Below, piece by piece: positions 13,701 through 23,936 of a stretch of DNA of 64,000 nt (the stretch's first letter is position 1; every line of letters begins with the position of its first letter). This DNA is from Gordionus sp. m RMFG-2023 (Eukaryota; Nematomorpha; Gordioida; Chordodea; Parachordodidae), in assembly GCF_954871325.1 (NCBI RefSeq), contig NC_088779.1, forward strand, positions 22,818,846 through 22,882,845, read 5' to 3'. The notes below the pieces were generated by a model. It had not been told where the DNA came from. It made no database searches and saw only the letters and a program-made list of their open reading frames with translations. The translations under genes and the position numbers were made by a program.

Positions 13701-16700
13701 ACCCACATTTTAAAACTCTTATATCTATTAAAATTTTATTGCCTGGATATTTTAGAAATTTATTAAGTTAAACCTTTAATTAAAAATAAAAATTTTGAAT
13801 ATTTAATTAAATAAAAATTTTACAATAAATTTTTTTTAAAGGGTCAAAAATAAAGCGATATTTGCATATATGTACTATTTCTTATTGTTACTAAAAAAAA
13901 TCGATTTGTAACATACAATTATCAAATTTTTATTTAAATTTAAATAATAGTATAAACGTTTTTTCAAATAATTGTTTATTTAAAAAAATATTTAAGAGTT
14001 AAAATGCCCATCTTACTCCAAAAATGCTTATATCTTAAAAAATCATTAAATATACGCGAATCTTTGCTGAAACATATTTTAGGATAAAGTAGGAGATATT
14101 AAAAAAAGTCAGATTATATGCAGTTTTTTTTATCTAATAGCAATTTTGACAGGGATACTACTTGACCCCACTAAACTCAATGGTTTAAGAATATTATGGA
14201 ATTAACATTGTTTATAATAGATTTCTTATAAAAAAAATAATCTAATATCATAGGCTCACGCTTAAAATAATATTTTAAAAGATGGAAATAATATTCTTGC
14301 CAGTGGTAATTTTTAAAATATCTAACTTTGGTCCCCTTCAAAAACGGCTAGGTCAAGCATTAAAACCTATAAAATTTGAACTTGAAACTTCTTAAGTAGA
14401 GGCTCAACTTAGAGAAATTGTGATAATTTTTAAGGATAAACACTTGGCTAAAACCATTTTAGTATTGGCGAAAGATAGAGAATATAACAACACTACTTGC
14501 TAGGCTACGTAAATTTAAGATTATTTTTACGGAAACACCATGTCGGTTAAATAGTTCCATACAAAAATGATATTTAAAATAAGGAGTTTACATATAGGTC
14601 ATTACCTGATGTTAACTAGTTGGTTGGTCTTTATTAGATATTATTTTAGCTAGAATTTTGCTTTAAAGCTATAATAGTGCGTACAAATTAAGTGTTTACG
14701 TTTGACCGTAAATTTTAAATAAAAAAACCTAACGCGTCCTTTGTTTAAATTGAGCTTGTCTTTTTATTAATATTTGCCGATTCAAAATTTTAAATAAGTT
14801 CTAAAAAAAGGATTTGTCTTTGAAAATTATATTATCCTGCGTTCTTATTTCTTTATTTCTAAATATTCTTTTTATAGGATATAAGTAAGTTATTTATAAG
14901 TATTACAAAACAAAAATAAAAAAAGTACTGTTTGCATTTTTAAATGGTTGCTAACGCCAAACGGTAATTTTACCAATTTGCACTGGGCCATTTAAAAGGC
15001 ATTATTGGCGCTGCAACGCAGCGTTTGAAACGCTCAATTTGTTCGCACTATAATGCTACATTGACCAATTTTTCAAATTCTTTTTTGATATATATTATTT
15101 ATCTCTTCTGTTTGATTTCAATTATTGTTGGTAAACGGCTCGTTTTGAGCCGATTTTTAAAAATGGCTACTTAATATTTTAGCCAGAAAAATATTGCCTA
15201 AGCCTTGAGATTTTGCCAATAGATGTCCAAACCTTTGTGATCTCAGGCTTGCTTGATATTATTCTAGATGAAATAATGAGTTAGCCGTTTTAAAAAATCG
15301 GCTCAAAACGAACCGTTCAATAAAAGTGATACTTGGGGTAGGGATAGCTTCAAAATAAGAAAAAAATAGTATGTATATATTGATGGGGTTTAAAATAGAT
15401 TTTTTTGGTTAGAAATTATTAACCGACATCTGCGTTCCATAACAGTAGCTTAAATTTAGCGTATTTTTATATTACTTTTTTTTCTAAAATAATTTAGCTG
15501 GTAAGGCTACCACCAAGAGGCGTAATTACATCGATAATATAATGCGAGGCCAAGTCATTGAAGCCCTGAAAAGGGACAGTTTGCAAGAAGTCGCGGATTG
15601 TTTTAAATTGAGTTACAAAACAGTGAGCACTATAAAGCACAATTTTATAAAAACTGGCCGTATACAAAGTGCCCGGAAGGGAAGACCACATTTAAGAGAA
15701 ATATTATCGCCGGACCAAGAAAAGTTTATCATCTCTTCGATAAAAGAAAACTCCGCCCTGAGCTTAGAAAATATTCAAGAATTGATAGGTGTCAAATATA
15801 GTGTAACGGTTTCGAAAGTCACGATCTTGAGGACTATCAAAAGACTTATGAAATTAAACAGAGATGAATCCGAATCTACAACATAAATCGATCATTAGAA
15901 AATTAAATAATTTTTTTTATCTAAAACGGGATTTTATCATTTTCGATTATAGATTTTTAAAAAAAAATTTCTTTTCTTTTTTTTAAAAAATATTAATTTA
16001 AACTCAGAGGTTTGCTTATAATATCCAAGTAGACAATATTAGATTTCCTATATTTATAATGCAAACCTTATATATTAATATTATTTTTTTTAAAAAAACG
16101 TGATGGAATCTACTGGACACTTTTTACAGTATTATCTTATCAATCCATATACCGCCATCTTTGTTAAATTGAAAAAAGAACTGCGAAATGTAAATGCAGT
16201 AAATTCAGCGTAAACTCTTACGTTAAAAATATGCGAAAGAAATATTTATACGGAGTGCAAAATCAAAATTTTTTTCGTTAAAAAAAATCGAATTATATTT
16301 TTGGGAATTTTTTTTATAATGAAACTTTCTTTTAAGACTATATTTATTTGTATCTTACGTAATAATAATAATAATGTGTTACATTGTTTAATTGTTTGTC
16401 ACTAAATTAATTTAAACAGTTTTGCAATAAAGTTAGTCTAAATGTGTGTTTGGTGTATATATATATATAAAATTATGCGATATTATATGATTGTAAATTA
16501 TATTAATAAACATTTGCGCTGGGGCAGTCACGGGGTTTAATGTGTGCTTATTAATTTATTTTACTTTATTGATGATAGCTAATCTCCCAATAGTGCTTCA
16601 CTTGTAATAGAACTCTTAATATAATTTTTTTCAAAATTTATAAATGTAATATGAATTGCCCTAGTCGAAACCAAAATTAATATTTCTTATGGGTATTTTT

Positions 16701-18640
16701 TGACCGTGTTCATCCCTATTAGGTTAGATATCTGTAATGGGTGTGTTTTTAGCCCTTCTAAAAGATTGTAGATACTGAGGTGAGCAGGTGAGCGGGCGGG
16801 TTAAATTTATTTTTTAACAATGGGCTATTGACAGTTGGTTAAAACCCCATTGCAGAATTCTAGTTTACCTCGAAGTTAAGTTGGATTTTTAACAGCTAAA
16901 TCTTTCGGACAATAATTAACCGCATATTAGAATCCTAAAAGGACCTGTCTTTGCCCACTCGAAGTCGGAAGACCTAATTTTAATTTTCCTTTAATTTTTT
17001 AAGCTCTATTTTTCGTTAAATTGTAATTCATATTTTTGTAAAACAAACAAAAGAAAGTAAACTACCATTTTATTTTTCTCGTACTTTCAAATGTATAATT
17101 TCAAAAATATTATCCGAAATAACTTTCATTTTTAAAATCAAACTTCTGATATCAAGCGATAATTTTTATTTTAAATACAAATTCATAGATTTGATTTGAT
17201 AGTCTTGTATTTATCAACCATACTTATTAAACAAAAAAACAACATTGTTTTAGTCATAATACATTAACTTATTTCTAAAATTTATTCTTTTTATTCAAGG
17301 TCTCTTTATTAAATTTTCTTACATATTTCTTAAACATTTGTGTTGAGTTTTAAATACAAAATAATTTTCCTTTAAAGAAATTCGAACGGTTCTAAACCGA
17401 TCGACTTAATTTTAAAATTCCGGTTGGGCTGAACTTGAGCCACCCTCGCTGCAAAATATCCTAAATTTTTTCGAACCGGGCCATTCCTACGAAAACAGCC
17501 CTAAAGCACTTATTACATAAACATTTTACAAAATTTATATTTGAAAATATAACTTTTCTTCATAATGATTTTTTTTTTATTATCTTTATATTATTTATAT
17601 AATTTGGCGACATTGTTCTCTTTGTCGATATTCAGATGAATTAAAATTTATTTTTTCCATCTTATAAATTTCTCTCGAGAATATCTTCTCACATAATTTT
17701 ATAAACTTTTTATATTATCAATTATTTACAAAGTAGAACCTCCTGTATTGTTTTTATTGAATATTATAATTTTATAGATGGCAAAAGGATTAAAATGAGT
17801 GGATCCACCTATATAGTACAATCATTATATATAATTTTAATCGATATATATAAAAATCACAGATCTGACCCGGCCTGGCAATGAACAAACCCTCGCCAGG
17901 TTTTAAAGTGAATTTTTTTAAAAAAATTCGGACCAGACTTAAAAGATTGACTTCTACAGGTCGTCTCTCTGATAAAAATCATTTTCATTTTATTAATCAT
18001 TGTATTTTGATTGACATACTATTAAGCAAGTAGTATGAAAAAAAAGTATTTTCTAGTTTTTGCTTAGAACTTTCTTTCAAGAATTGAAATAAGTAAAAAT
18101 CACAATACCTTTTAAATTATGTAGTTTTAAACTTCTTTTTTATTTATTTTTTTTTAAAAAATTTACTTAAGTTCTTTGAAATAAGATTTGAAATTTTGGA
18201 TATAATAGAATATTTAAATTATTAAATAATAAAAAAATAAAAATCTAAGCCTAAGTTATCGATCAACATACCCCAGAAAAGAAACGTTAATTCGTTTATA
18301 GACGCTCCGGATGATCTTTATTTTGTAGCCAATGGGTTGATTAGGTAAATTCGGCGTTTTCAACAATTTTTATTTACTTTTGACATCCTTCCATAAATTT
18401 AATATTTTATGGAAGGAACTACACCATATCCAGTTTATTCGAATGAATAAACTGATTCAACATCCTAGAACGTGTGAAATGAGCCGTTTTTTGGACTGGA
18501 TTTTTAACATCGAAAGTGCTTTTAACGCAGCGCTAAGGAAGTTGTCCAGGCCCAAGCAATTGCTAAGAACATCTAAATTTTATTTTCGCCTTTCATATTT
18601 TATTTTATATTTGATCAAAATATTTCTTTTGTGCTCCTAA
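3994..18640 (+). CDS. MTA family NuRD subunit (5' partial, spliced)
   Basis: A metastasis-associated (MTA1/2/3) homologue. MTA proteins scaffold the NuRD chromatin remodelling and deacetylase complex in the nucleus: ELM2-SANT binds class I HDACs and later basic motifs bind RBBP4/7. Exons I read: 3994-4282, 4623-4756, 5756-5823, 6002-6115, 8007-8090, 8362-8426, 8578-8941, 9088-9306, 9748-9828, 10062-10175, 11122-11193, perhaps 17778-17815, 18277-18344 and 18517-18640. All borders are GT-AG and every junction keeps phase. Domain order is ELM2 end, SANT, GATA finger, two C2H2 fingers, MTA_R1 and the C-terminal IDAPDD block. The first exon begins inside ELM2, so BAH and most of ELM2 are missing from the window. 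Identity is secure; the last three exons are less so. Confidence 0.85.
4902..5000. mobile_element. Partial palindromic hAT MITE
   Basis: The left half of the palindromic MITE family described at 30329-30551: TAG followed by a diverged TTTTATTAAACGGCT end, then TTAGCC and a piece resembling AAGCCTCGA. The right half is not recognisable. Confidence 0.4.
5756..6115 (+). CDS. MTA exons: GATA-type zinc finger
   Basis: Exons 5756-5823 and 6002-6115 join in phase 1. The first ends in GKPCESCN; the second continues [27 protein letters not shown]. Together they give a C-x2-C-x17-C-x2-C finger with the YTWG and FWKTHGGLK features of the MTA GATA finger. The next exon at 8007 begins EGERQG, matching the GERPG that follows this finger in vertebrate MTA proteins, so no exon is needed in the 1.9-kb intron between. 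Confidence 0.9.
6895..7110 (-). other. Coding-like open frame in MTA intron, unknown
   Basis: On the minus strand a frame of about 69 codons is open between roughly 7105 and 6897. It is less AT-rich than its surroundings and rich in charged residues ([32 protein letters not shown]). No start or splice context is evident and I recognise no family. A fragment of an old retroelement or of a processed gene are both possible. Confidence 0.3.
7764..7951. mobile_element. Diverged palindromic hAT MITE in MTA intron
   Basis: The left end reads GTGTTGTTAAATGGCTTGA, and the interior carries the family's central block around AAGCTTCGAGATTTGTTAAT and ATAGATGTCCAAACC. The right end is poorly conserved (ATCGTTAATAACAATAATT). 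It is an old copy of the family at 30329-30551. Confidence 0.6.
8007..8426 (+). CDS. MTA exons: two C2H2 zinc fingers
   Basis: Exons 8007-8090 and 8362-8426, in phase with each other and with the exon at 8578. Finger 1 is C-TE-C, then twelve residues, then H-MSA-H ([23 protein letters not shown]). Finger 2 is C-NIQS-C, twelve residues, H-IAS-H and is completed in the next exon ([19 protein letters not shown]). Both match the C2H2 spacing exactly, C-x2-C-x12-H-x3-H and C-x4-C-x12-H-x3-H. They lie between the GATA finger and MTA_R1. Vertebrate MTA proteins as I know them lack C2H2 fingers here. Their role could be DNA or protein contact. Confidence 0.85.
8578..8941 (+). CDS. MTA exon: MTA_R1 region, RBBP-binding motif
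   Basis: This exon starts in phase 0 after acceptor AAACAG and ends in phase 1 before GTTTGT. It finishes finger 2, crosses a Ser/Asn/Pro-rich linker of about 55 residues and enters the MTA_R1 block: [20 protein letters not shown], then [20 protein letters not shown]. This resembles the AFYLHTT, KAARRP and INAxAIKAEC stretch of other MTA proteins. The basic HVARRPF is the type of motif by which MTA proteins hold RBBP4/7. The Cys of IKGEC is created across the splice to 9088, which confirms the junction. Confidence 0.9.
9088..11193 (+). CDS. MTA central linker exons
   Basis: Four exons, 9088-9306, 9748-9828, 10062-10175 and 11122-11193, with donors GTTAGC, GTATGT, GTATTC and GTTATA. All junctions are phase 1. 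They encode a low-complexity hydrophilic linker rich in Ser, Asn, His and Lys, including [10 protein letters not shown] and [18 protein letters not shown]. This linker is poorly conserved in MTA proteins, so support rests on phase, absence of stops and composition. An alternative donor after KGKR at 11160 (GTATAG) has the same phase. The 98-residue frame in the third intron (10365-10661) is a T-rich strand artefact. Confidence 0.65.
10830..11042. mobile_element. Palindromic hAT MITE in MTA intron
   Basis: Ends TAGTGTTGTTAAACCGCTC and a diverged inverse at the right. The 8-bp flanks TGTGCAAG (10822-10829) and TTTGTAAG (11043-11050) agree at six positions and look like an aged hAT target duplication. 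It is a member of the family at 30329-30551 and interrupts no exon. Confidence 0.75.
11874..13049. mobile_element. Inverted-repeat DNA transposon, non-autonomous
   Basis: Inverted ends TAGGCCTATTCAAAA on the left and TTTTGAATAGGCCTA on the right bound about 1.2 kb of AT-rich DNA with repeated ATTCGAAT-like motifs near both ends and no coding frame. A partial relative with CTAGGTCTATTCAAAA lies near 29079. I see no clean target duplication. It carries another element at 12053-12465. Confidence 0.6.
12053..12465. mobile_element. Nested hAT-like MITE
   Basis: Inverted ends CAAGTGTCAAACC and GGTTTGACACCTTG flank 413 bp. The adjacent 8 bp, TTTTAAAC at 12045-12052 and TTTTAAAT at 12466-12473, agree at seven positions, which points to hAT-type insertion into the larger inverted-repeat element around it. 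Confidence 0.65.
13084..13577. mobile_element. PIF/Harbinger MITE
   Basis: The ends carry the same motifs as the Harbinger element at 19032-21361 (AAATTGAGCGTTT, and the inverse AAACGCTCAATTTGTAC). TAA flanks both sides (13081-13083 and 13578-13580), the 3-bp duplication expected for PIF/Harbinger. There is no coding capacity; it was probably mobilised by a Harbinger transposase such as the one now decayed at 19-21 kb. Confidence 0.7.
14675..15050. mobile_element. PIF/Harbinger MITE
   Basis: Terminal repeats TAGTGCGTACAAATT and its inverse AATTTGTTCGCACTA bound 376 bp; TAA flanks both sides (14672-14674, 15051-15053). It belongs to the same family as 13084-13577 and shares end motifs with the autonomous Harbinger at 19032. 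Confidence 0.8.
15124..15328. mobile_element. Diverged palindromic hAT MITE
   Basis: It starts ATTGTTGGTAAACGGCTCG, has the family centre (CCTTGAGATTTTGCCAATAG, AGATGTCCAAACCTTTGTG) and ends CGAACCGTTCAATAA. Terminal bases and target duplication are worn away. It lies just upstream of the helix-turn-helix frame. Confidence 0.65.
15542..15886 (+). CDS. Tc1/mariner-type bipartite HTH protein
   Basis: An intact frame of 114 residues. The first helix-turn-helix covers residues 3-36 ([27 protein letters not shown]), followed by the hook-like linker RKGRPH (about 45-50), then a second helix-turn-helix at 53-105 ([28 protein letters not shown]). This is the paired DNA-binding half of Tc1/mariner transposases; the DDE catalytic half is absent. 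The frame extends upstream to an acceptor TTTAG at 15497, giving [13 protein letters not shown] before the ATG, and that acceptor is phase 1 like the MTA donor at 11193. It may therefore be an alternative last exon of MTA or a nested gene. Both are open; the intact frame amid decayed transposons argues for selection. Confidence 0.7.
   Translation: MRGQVIEALKRDSLQEVADCFKLSYKTVSTIKHNFIKTGRIQSARKGRPHLREILSPDQEKFIISSIKENSALSLENIQELIGVKYSVTVSKVTILRTIKRLMKLNRDESESTT
16426..16431 (+). promoter_or_regulatory. Possible polyadenylation signal AATAAA
   Basis: An AATAAA lies 540 bp past the stop of the helix-turn-helix frame. In DNA this AT-rich the hexamer is common, so weight is small. Confidence 0.2.
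16432..17777. other. Intronic, GC-rich patches, no gene
   Basis: AT-rich DNA within the large MTA intron. Patches at 16780-16805 (GAGCAGGTGAGCGGGCGGG), 17385-17480 (CCGATCG, GAACCGGGCC) and 17865-17945 (GACCCGGCCTGGC) resemble hAT subterminal repeats but I cannot pair them into elements. Confidence 0.35.
17778..18640 (+). CDS. MTA C-terminal exons (IDAPDD block)
   Basis: The firm part is 18277-18344: acceptor ACCCCAG, then [20 protein letters not shown], ending before GTAAAT. It matches the KRRRMNWIDAPDDVFYMA block near the C terminus of vertebrate MTA1. That exon needs a phase-0 donor upstream; the tiny candidate 17778-17815 ([12 protein letters not shown]) enters in phase 1 and leaves in phase 0, so it bridges the phase from 11193, but it is only 38 bp with a weak donor. 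Downstream, 18517-18640 (or from 18469) keeps phase, encodes [20 protein letters not shown], comparable to the IRKLLSSSETKRAAR segment, and ends at TAA. Confidence 0.6.
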
Positions 18641-19211
18641 AAATCGAGGCACGATCGAGTTTATAAAATCTTTTGATTGGATCAATTCTTCTTTATTAAT
18701 CTTAATAATTATTATAAACATGATTGGAATTTAAGAAAAATTGATTTCATTAAAATATTTTAAAACTTGATCAGCTGTTGCATCGTGATCGCGAAACAGA
18801 ATTTGAAGAATATTATATAAATTGAAACATTGTATATATTTTTAACTAAAATACCCATTTTATACATTCCATTTTTCATCTATATAATAGCTGAAATATT
18901 GGCGATGTTATAATTTCTTATCATAACTTTATTCTTAGATTAGGAAAATTATTACTGTTTTTTCCAGTTGATGATAAAAATGACATAAGTTGTGAAAAAT
19001 ATTACTTTTCTCATTTTCTTAAATTGCGTTATAGTGCGCACAAATTGAACGTTTCAACGCAGCTTTCCAAAACGCAAATAATGCATTTTAAATGCATTCT
19101 TTTAAATTTGGCACATTTCCGTTTTGTATTTTAAATTTTGAAGTGATAAAATTGATAACATCTTATAAAGAGTAAGAATAATTATATTTAATGACACAAT
19201 AATATTTTTAG

Positions 19212-19563
19212 CCCATGGAATGATGATATTACAAAAAGATTAGCTGAACTGATTGAACCAGGAACCAAGAACATACTGACCATAATAAAAGGTTCATTGT
19301 TATGGAACAATTATATGTTATTGGTTCCAAAGAATATAATTAGCTTAGCTTTGGAATTTCCTAATTTTGATACCAGCGCTTTATATATAAGTAAAAGATT
19401 GAAAAATTTTAAAGATCAGTTAAATAAGGAGAAACTAAGGAGGCCATCGGGTTCAAAGGCTTGCAAGCATGAATACAAATATAGGAAATATATAAATTTT
19501 ATGCATAAACCCAACATCTGTCAATTTAGATGGTGTGTCACCCTCAAACACGATAAAACCTAA
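19212..19563 (+). CDS. Harbinger MADF/Myb-like protein, 5' partial
   Basis: Open from an acceptor-like TTTTTAG at 19211 to TAA at 19563. It encodes PWNDDITKRLAELIEPGTKN near the start and the MADF signature LYISKRLKNFKDQLNKEKLR then RRPSGSKACKHEYKYRKY, matching the ikkRWknLkDxyxxex...SGS...kYx..m...L pattern. MADF proteins accompany Harbinger transposases and bind element DNA. The first helix is poorly preserved and a start codon is not clear, so an upstream exon may be missing or the copy is decayed. Its first base would be phase-compatible with the MTA donor at 18344, but domain content assigns it to the transposon. Confidence 0.65.
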
Positions 19564-20149
19564 AGTGACAAATGATATTAACAGGTTAATAAATGTATTG
19601 GAAAAAATCTATCTCGGATTTTTTATCTATGATTCATTTATATTTATTTAGTTAAGTTTAAACAACCAACTATTATTTAAAATTGAGGTTTTAAGTTTCC
19701 TATATCAACTAAAGGCAAATGTTACTTTAATTAGATATATATAATAGCATTATATAAATGATATTTTATTATTTTATATATTAATGATGTTTTTGTATTT
19801 TAAAATGATGTTTTTGTATTTTAATATTTACTTGTAATATTTATATTTACATGTGTAATATTTATGTATTTTATATTTACAAGTGATGTTTTTATTTAAT
19901 ATTTTTGTATTATATTACATATTTTTAAAATTAATATAATTTTTATATCATTTAATAACATACATTATGTATAATAAATAAATTTATTACAATATAAATA
20001 AACAAATTTAATAATTTAAATAATCTTTAAATTTATTTCTAAGAATTTTTGATTCCATTGAAGAAGAATTATTTTCTCTGCTAAGTAATGATGGTCTAGC
20101 ATTAAGGTTTACCATTGTTGTATCTCTATGATGGTTACATAATTTTAGT

Positions 20150-21190
20150 ATTATAAATACGTAAGATGTTTAATAATTATATATTTCAATTTAACTATTT
20201 GTAGTACCTGTATCATCATTGGAAGCTGATCCTTCTATGTTGACGATTATGTTGTGTAAGATACAGATTGTTTTTATGACTATTTATATGATAGCTAGGC
20301 CAATTTCTATTGGCTTAATCAGAAACTCAGATTTTTTTAAACAATTCCCCCAAAACTCCTTTCTATGCCTACACTGGCATGGAATAACCTCACGTTGAAT
20401 TCCATTGTTAGATTTTTTGGGGTAGGGCTTCAACAGACATTACAAATAGCATGGCTTCATTAAAACTGGAAAGGGCTTGAGAGCAGGCAGATCAAGTGTA
20501 TTGTTCACCAATTCTATTATTTATATTCCTAGAATATTTTAAAATTAATATAATATAACCTTTATATAAAGAGCTCTTTCATACTCCGCCATCACTCTGC
20601 TTTCCATATGCTCCCACATATATAAAAATAAATTTTCTGTTGATATCTGTTAAGGTTAACAGGTTAATTGAAAATCTATGTTTAAAGTCATAAGATTATG
20701 AGCCTCTATTTTGAGGGCTCTTGATATAGATATGTTTACCATCTATTGCCCCAAAACAATTTTATAATCCGGATTGAAGGAGGAATTCTTGGGAAATCTA
20801 AAGATATAATATAAATATATATTTTCTTTAATTTAATATAATAAATTTACTCTTTCCCATTCATTTTTATTGGGCTTAGGGATATATGTATGTACATTTG
20901 GCTGTGCATTGATTTTCACAATGTTGGCTATACAGGATTTTGAAATCCTTGAACTATATGCTAATTGTGCAAAACCAATAATTAAATATCTTATGTATAA
21001 TTTACTAATGAATTAAATTTATTTTACCTCAAGGTAATAAATAATCTGTCTTCAGATCAATTTGTTTGTTAAATTAGTAATTTTTGGATTTATATCATCA
21101 TATATTAACCCGAGAATATATGAAAAGGTTGATCTTCTCATTCTGGTATAATTATAAAATTGTGAATTTGTCAAATCCCCTTTAAAATTA
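20150..21190 (-). pseudogene. Harbinger DDE transposase, decayed
   Basis: Read on the minus strand. Near 21170 an N-terminal piece YNYTRMRRSTFSYILGLIYD resembles the helical region before the core. At 20785-20580 the first catalytic block is clear: NCFGAIDGKHIYIKSPQNRG, then YDFKHRFSINLLTLTD and IYVGAYGKQSDGGV, the DDE_Tnp_4 pattern with GxIDGxH and vGayGxxSDggv. LPALKPFPVLMKP and VEALPQK follow near 20480-20420, and KTICILHNIIV near 20250, the usual end of the domain. In-frame stops and shifts inactivate it. Confidence 0.8.
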
Positions 21191-21364
21191 ATATATTCAG
21201 AAAATAGATTTTTTTTAACATATATTAACGATGTTTTATACCTCTGTTAATTATATAGCAAGCATTTTTTTATTTAGAATTTAGACGTTTCATATTGAAA
21301 AAAATAAAAGTTAACTTTTTTATTTGGATTTTGAAACGCTGCCTTGAAACTTTGCTCACTATTA

Positions 21365-23936
21365 TTAAATATATTTAACAAAATAAAACAAATTTTATAG
21401 GAAAATGCGAAGAAAATTGAATCAAACAATTGTCAAGAAATCGTGTCGCCGAATGGGAATACTTGTAGGAATATAGACCATAGATTCTTATAAAAAAATC
21501 AATCATTCATTTCATATTCTATATTTTGTTAAACTTTTATGTATCAATGTTTTTTCTTTTGAAAATGCCTCCTTGTTTATATTGGTTCTAATTTAACTCT
21601 CCACTTTTGGTTGGAATTGAGTTAATGCCTTAGGCCTATCCTTCGAGTGACTGATATGTTTTAAATTATATAATCCATCCTTTTTATAGATATTGCACCA
21701 ATTATATTATATTTATAATGCAAATCCTTTTTTTTAAAAGCCTTAATAATTAATCATTTTTTATCTTCAATGATTATGATAAACATTGAAATTCTTCCTT
21801 TCACATTTTTTAAAATATTATTTAATTTTTATAGGATAAGTTATTTTCATATTTCTTCAAAAATTAACTCACTCTTGACTAAGATATCGATGTTTAGCCT
21901 CACTTCCAAATTATAAGTGTAGATTAGATGATATTCATATAGATATTATTTAAAATTTAGTCTTGAAGCCCTTTTATTAGTTAATGCTAAAATATTTGAT
22001 GAAATTTTTTATAACAATTTTTTTTGTATAATAATTTATATTATTATTTTTTACTTGAATTTATATAAATAAATATTATACTTTCGGATGAGCACAAAAT
22101 TTATTTTTAACAAATGTGATCAGTGTTTAAAAAAAAGAATCCCATAGACAAACGAACCGGGTTTTCAAATTATTTCCATTTCTTTTAAAAAATAATAATT
22201 TATTAAATTTAAAAAATGGAGAAGGGGAAACTGGCTTACTCGGACTCTGGAAACACTACTACGGAGAAAAAAAAGAAATAGTATTTGAAAGTTTTTAAAA
22301 TATATTACGCGAATCTTAATCTCTTATTTAGTCGATTTATTTCTCCTCCTCAAATTTTACTAGAAAAAAAATACATCTGCAGATTCTGGAAGGAATGACA
22401 ATGATTAAGAAGGGGACCTTTTTTCACACATAACTCTTTTTAATTTTAAATAAAATTCTACTAACAAAAAAACAAAATTTATTATTATTCTTGAAAACCT
22501 ATATTTTTTGCGTTATTTGAAATGAATCAATATTTTATGTCAGATCGGTCGGATAGTTTTTTTTACAGAGCTCTAAAAATGTATATCAAAAAAAAATTCA
22601 TTTATTTTATCTATATCAGCTCAAAAAGTTGGGGTTGGTGTGCTTTATATCTTTAAAAATCATATGTAATTCTCTCAATATAAACTTTCGAAAATGATGT
22701 CAGTTTTTACTTTAGGGCTGTAATACAATATTAAACGATTTATTAAGATAGGTGAAATATCTTATTTATTGTCATAATTTTAATATTAAATATGCATAAT
22801 TTTCATAAAAGAATAATAATTTTTTTTATTTAAAAAAGGTTGTTAAGAGTTTTTGCATAAATAAAATTATCTTGATTCAAAAATAGTAATGATTTCTTGA
22901 TATATTTAGAAATTGTTTCTTCAACGAAAGTAAAGTTCCCACAATTTGCAATGATACAGCCCCATAAGTTCAGCTTAGTCAGCCAGAATGATGTGCTTCA
23001 TTTACCTTGGGTACATTATTATCTTAATTGTTAATAGAGGTTTTTTTAAACCTAATATTTAATTGAAAAGTAAAGTACTCCATAATTTTAATTACCTTAA
23101 AAAATTTATAACCCAGAGGATGATATTCATTATAGACGTTCCCTTCAATTTTTGATACAATGAACAAGATTTGATTCGCGATTTTTATAATCTGAATTTC
23201 TTTCTTTCTACTTTTAATTTTATAAATTTGTTGTATATTATTGATAAGCGATATCTTTGCGTTTTTCTCCCAGTAAATATCCTGAAAACTCGAACCCTCG
23301 AAATTTTATTGAACCTTTTTTTTAATGTTCAAAAATTTCAAAGTTATTCTTTCATCAGTGATGATATATAAAGATATCAGGTAATTCGTTTAAATATTGT
23401 ATCAATGTTTACAATGTTATGTTGATAATATTAGATTATCTTGTAAATTGTATGATTGATTTTTATTTAACAAGAGATGATTGATGTTATTTAAATTTAT
23501 ATACAAGTTACTTTTACGTGAATTTTTCAGTTGATATTTTTAAGAAATTTAATCTACTTTAAAATTGGAATTTTATCATTATTTAAATTAATAACGAGAC
23601 TAATAGATTATTATATTACCACCAGGGCTAAATCACTATAATTGAGTTTAATTTTGGTCTAATCGAACCCAAGCTATCCTTAGAAATATTATTAATTATA
23701 TTGTATTATTATAATTATGATAAATTATTATTATTGCAAATAAAAACTAAATATAATAAAATAAATTTTAAAAAACCCATGCTGTTTCTGTTATTTTAAC
23801 AAAATTTTATGTCCTAATTTTTTTGGAACCCCAAACCCGAACATGGTTTAGGGAATTTTTTGCTGAACTCGGAACCAAATTTTTTTATTTTAGAAAAAAG
23901 TTTTAAAGCTTACTTCATATAATAATATAGGCATAC
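21365..23936. other. No gene recognised
   Basis: About 2.6 kb of AT-rich DNA. Short frames exist, for example 66 codons at 23171-23371, but they are Phe/Ile/Leu/Asn-rich translations of AT-rich DNA with no recognisable motif. No repeat structure stood out. Confidence 0.4.

Larger units (their letters stand above)
19032..21361 (+). mobile_element. PIF/Harbinger transposon, decayed, with both genes
   Basis: It starts TAGTGCGCACAAATT and ends with a diverged inverse (GCAGC, GTTTC, GCTCACTA). The 3-bp duplication TTA flanks it at 19029-19031 and 21362-21364, as expected for PIF/Harbinger. Inside are a MADF/Myb-like protein on + and a DDE transposase on -, arranged convergently. In active members both proteins are needed, one for nuclear import or DNA recognition and one for catalysis. 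It sits immediately past the last MTA exon. Confidence 0.85.

Noticed and set aside
19212-19563. Reading the MADF frame as the last MTA exon (AG from 18344 plus C at 19212 keeps phase)
   Set aside because: The domain is a Harbinger MADF protein inside a TTA-flanked Harbinger element; the phase match is explained by chance and the MTA tail has a better continuation at 18517.
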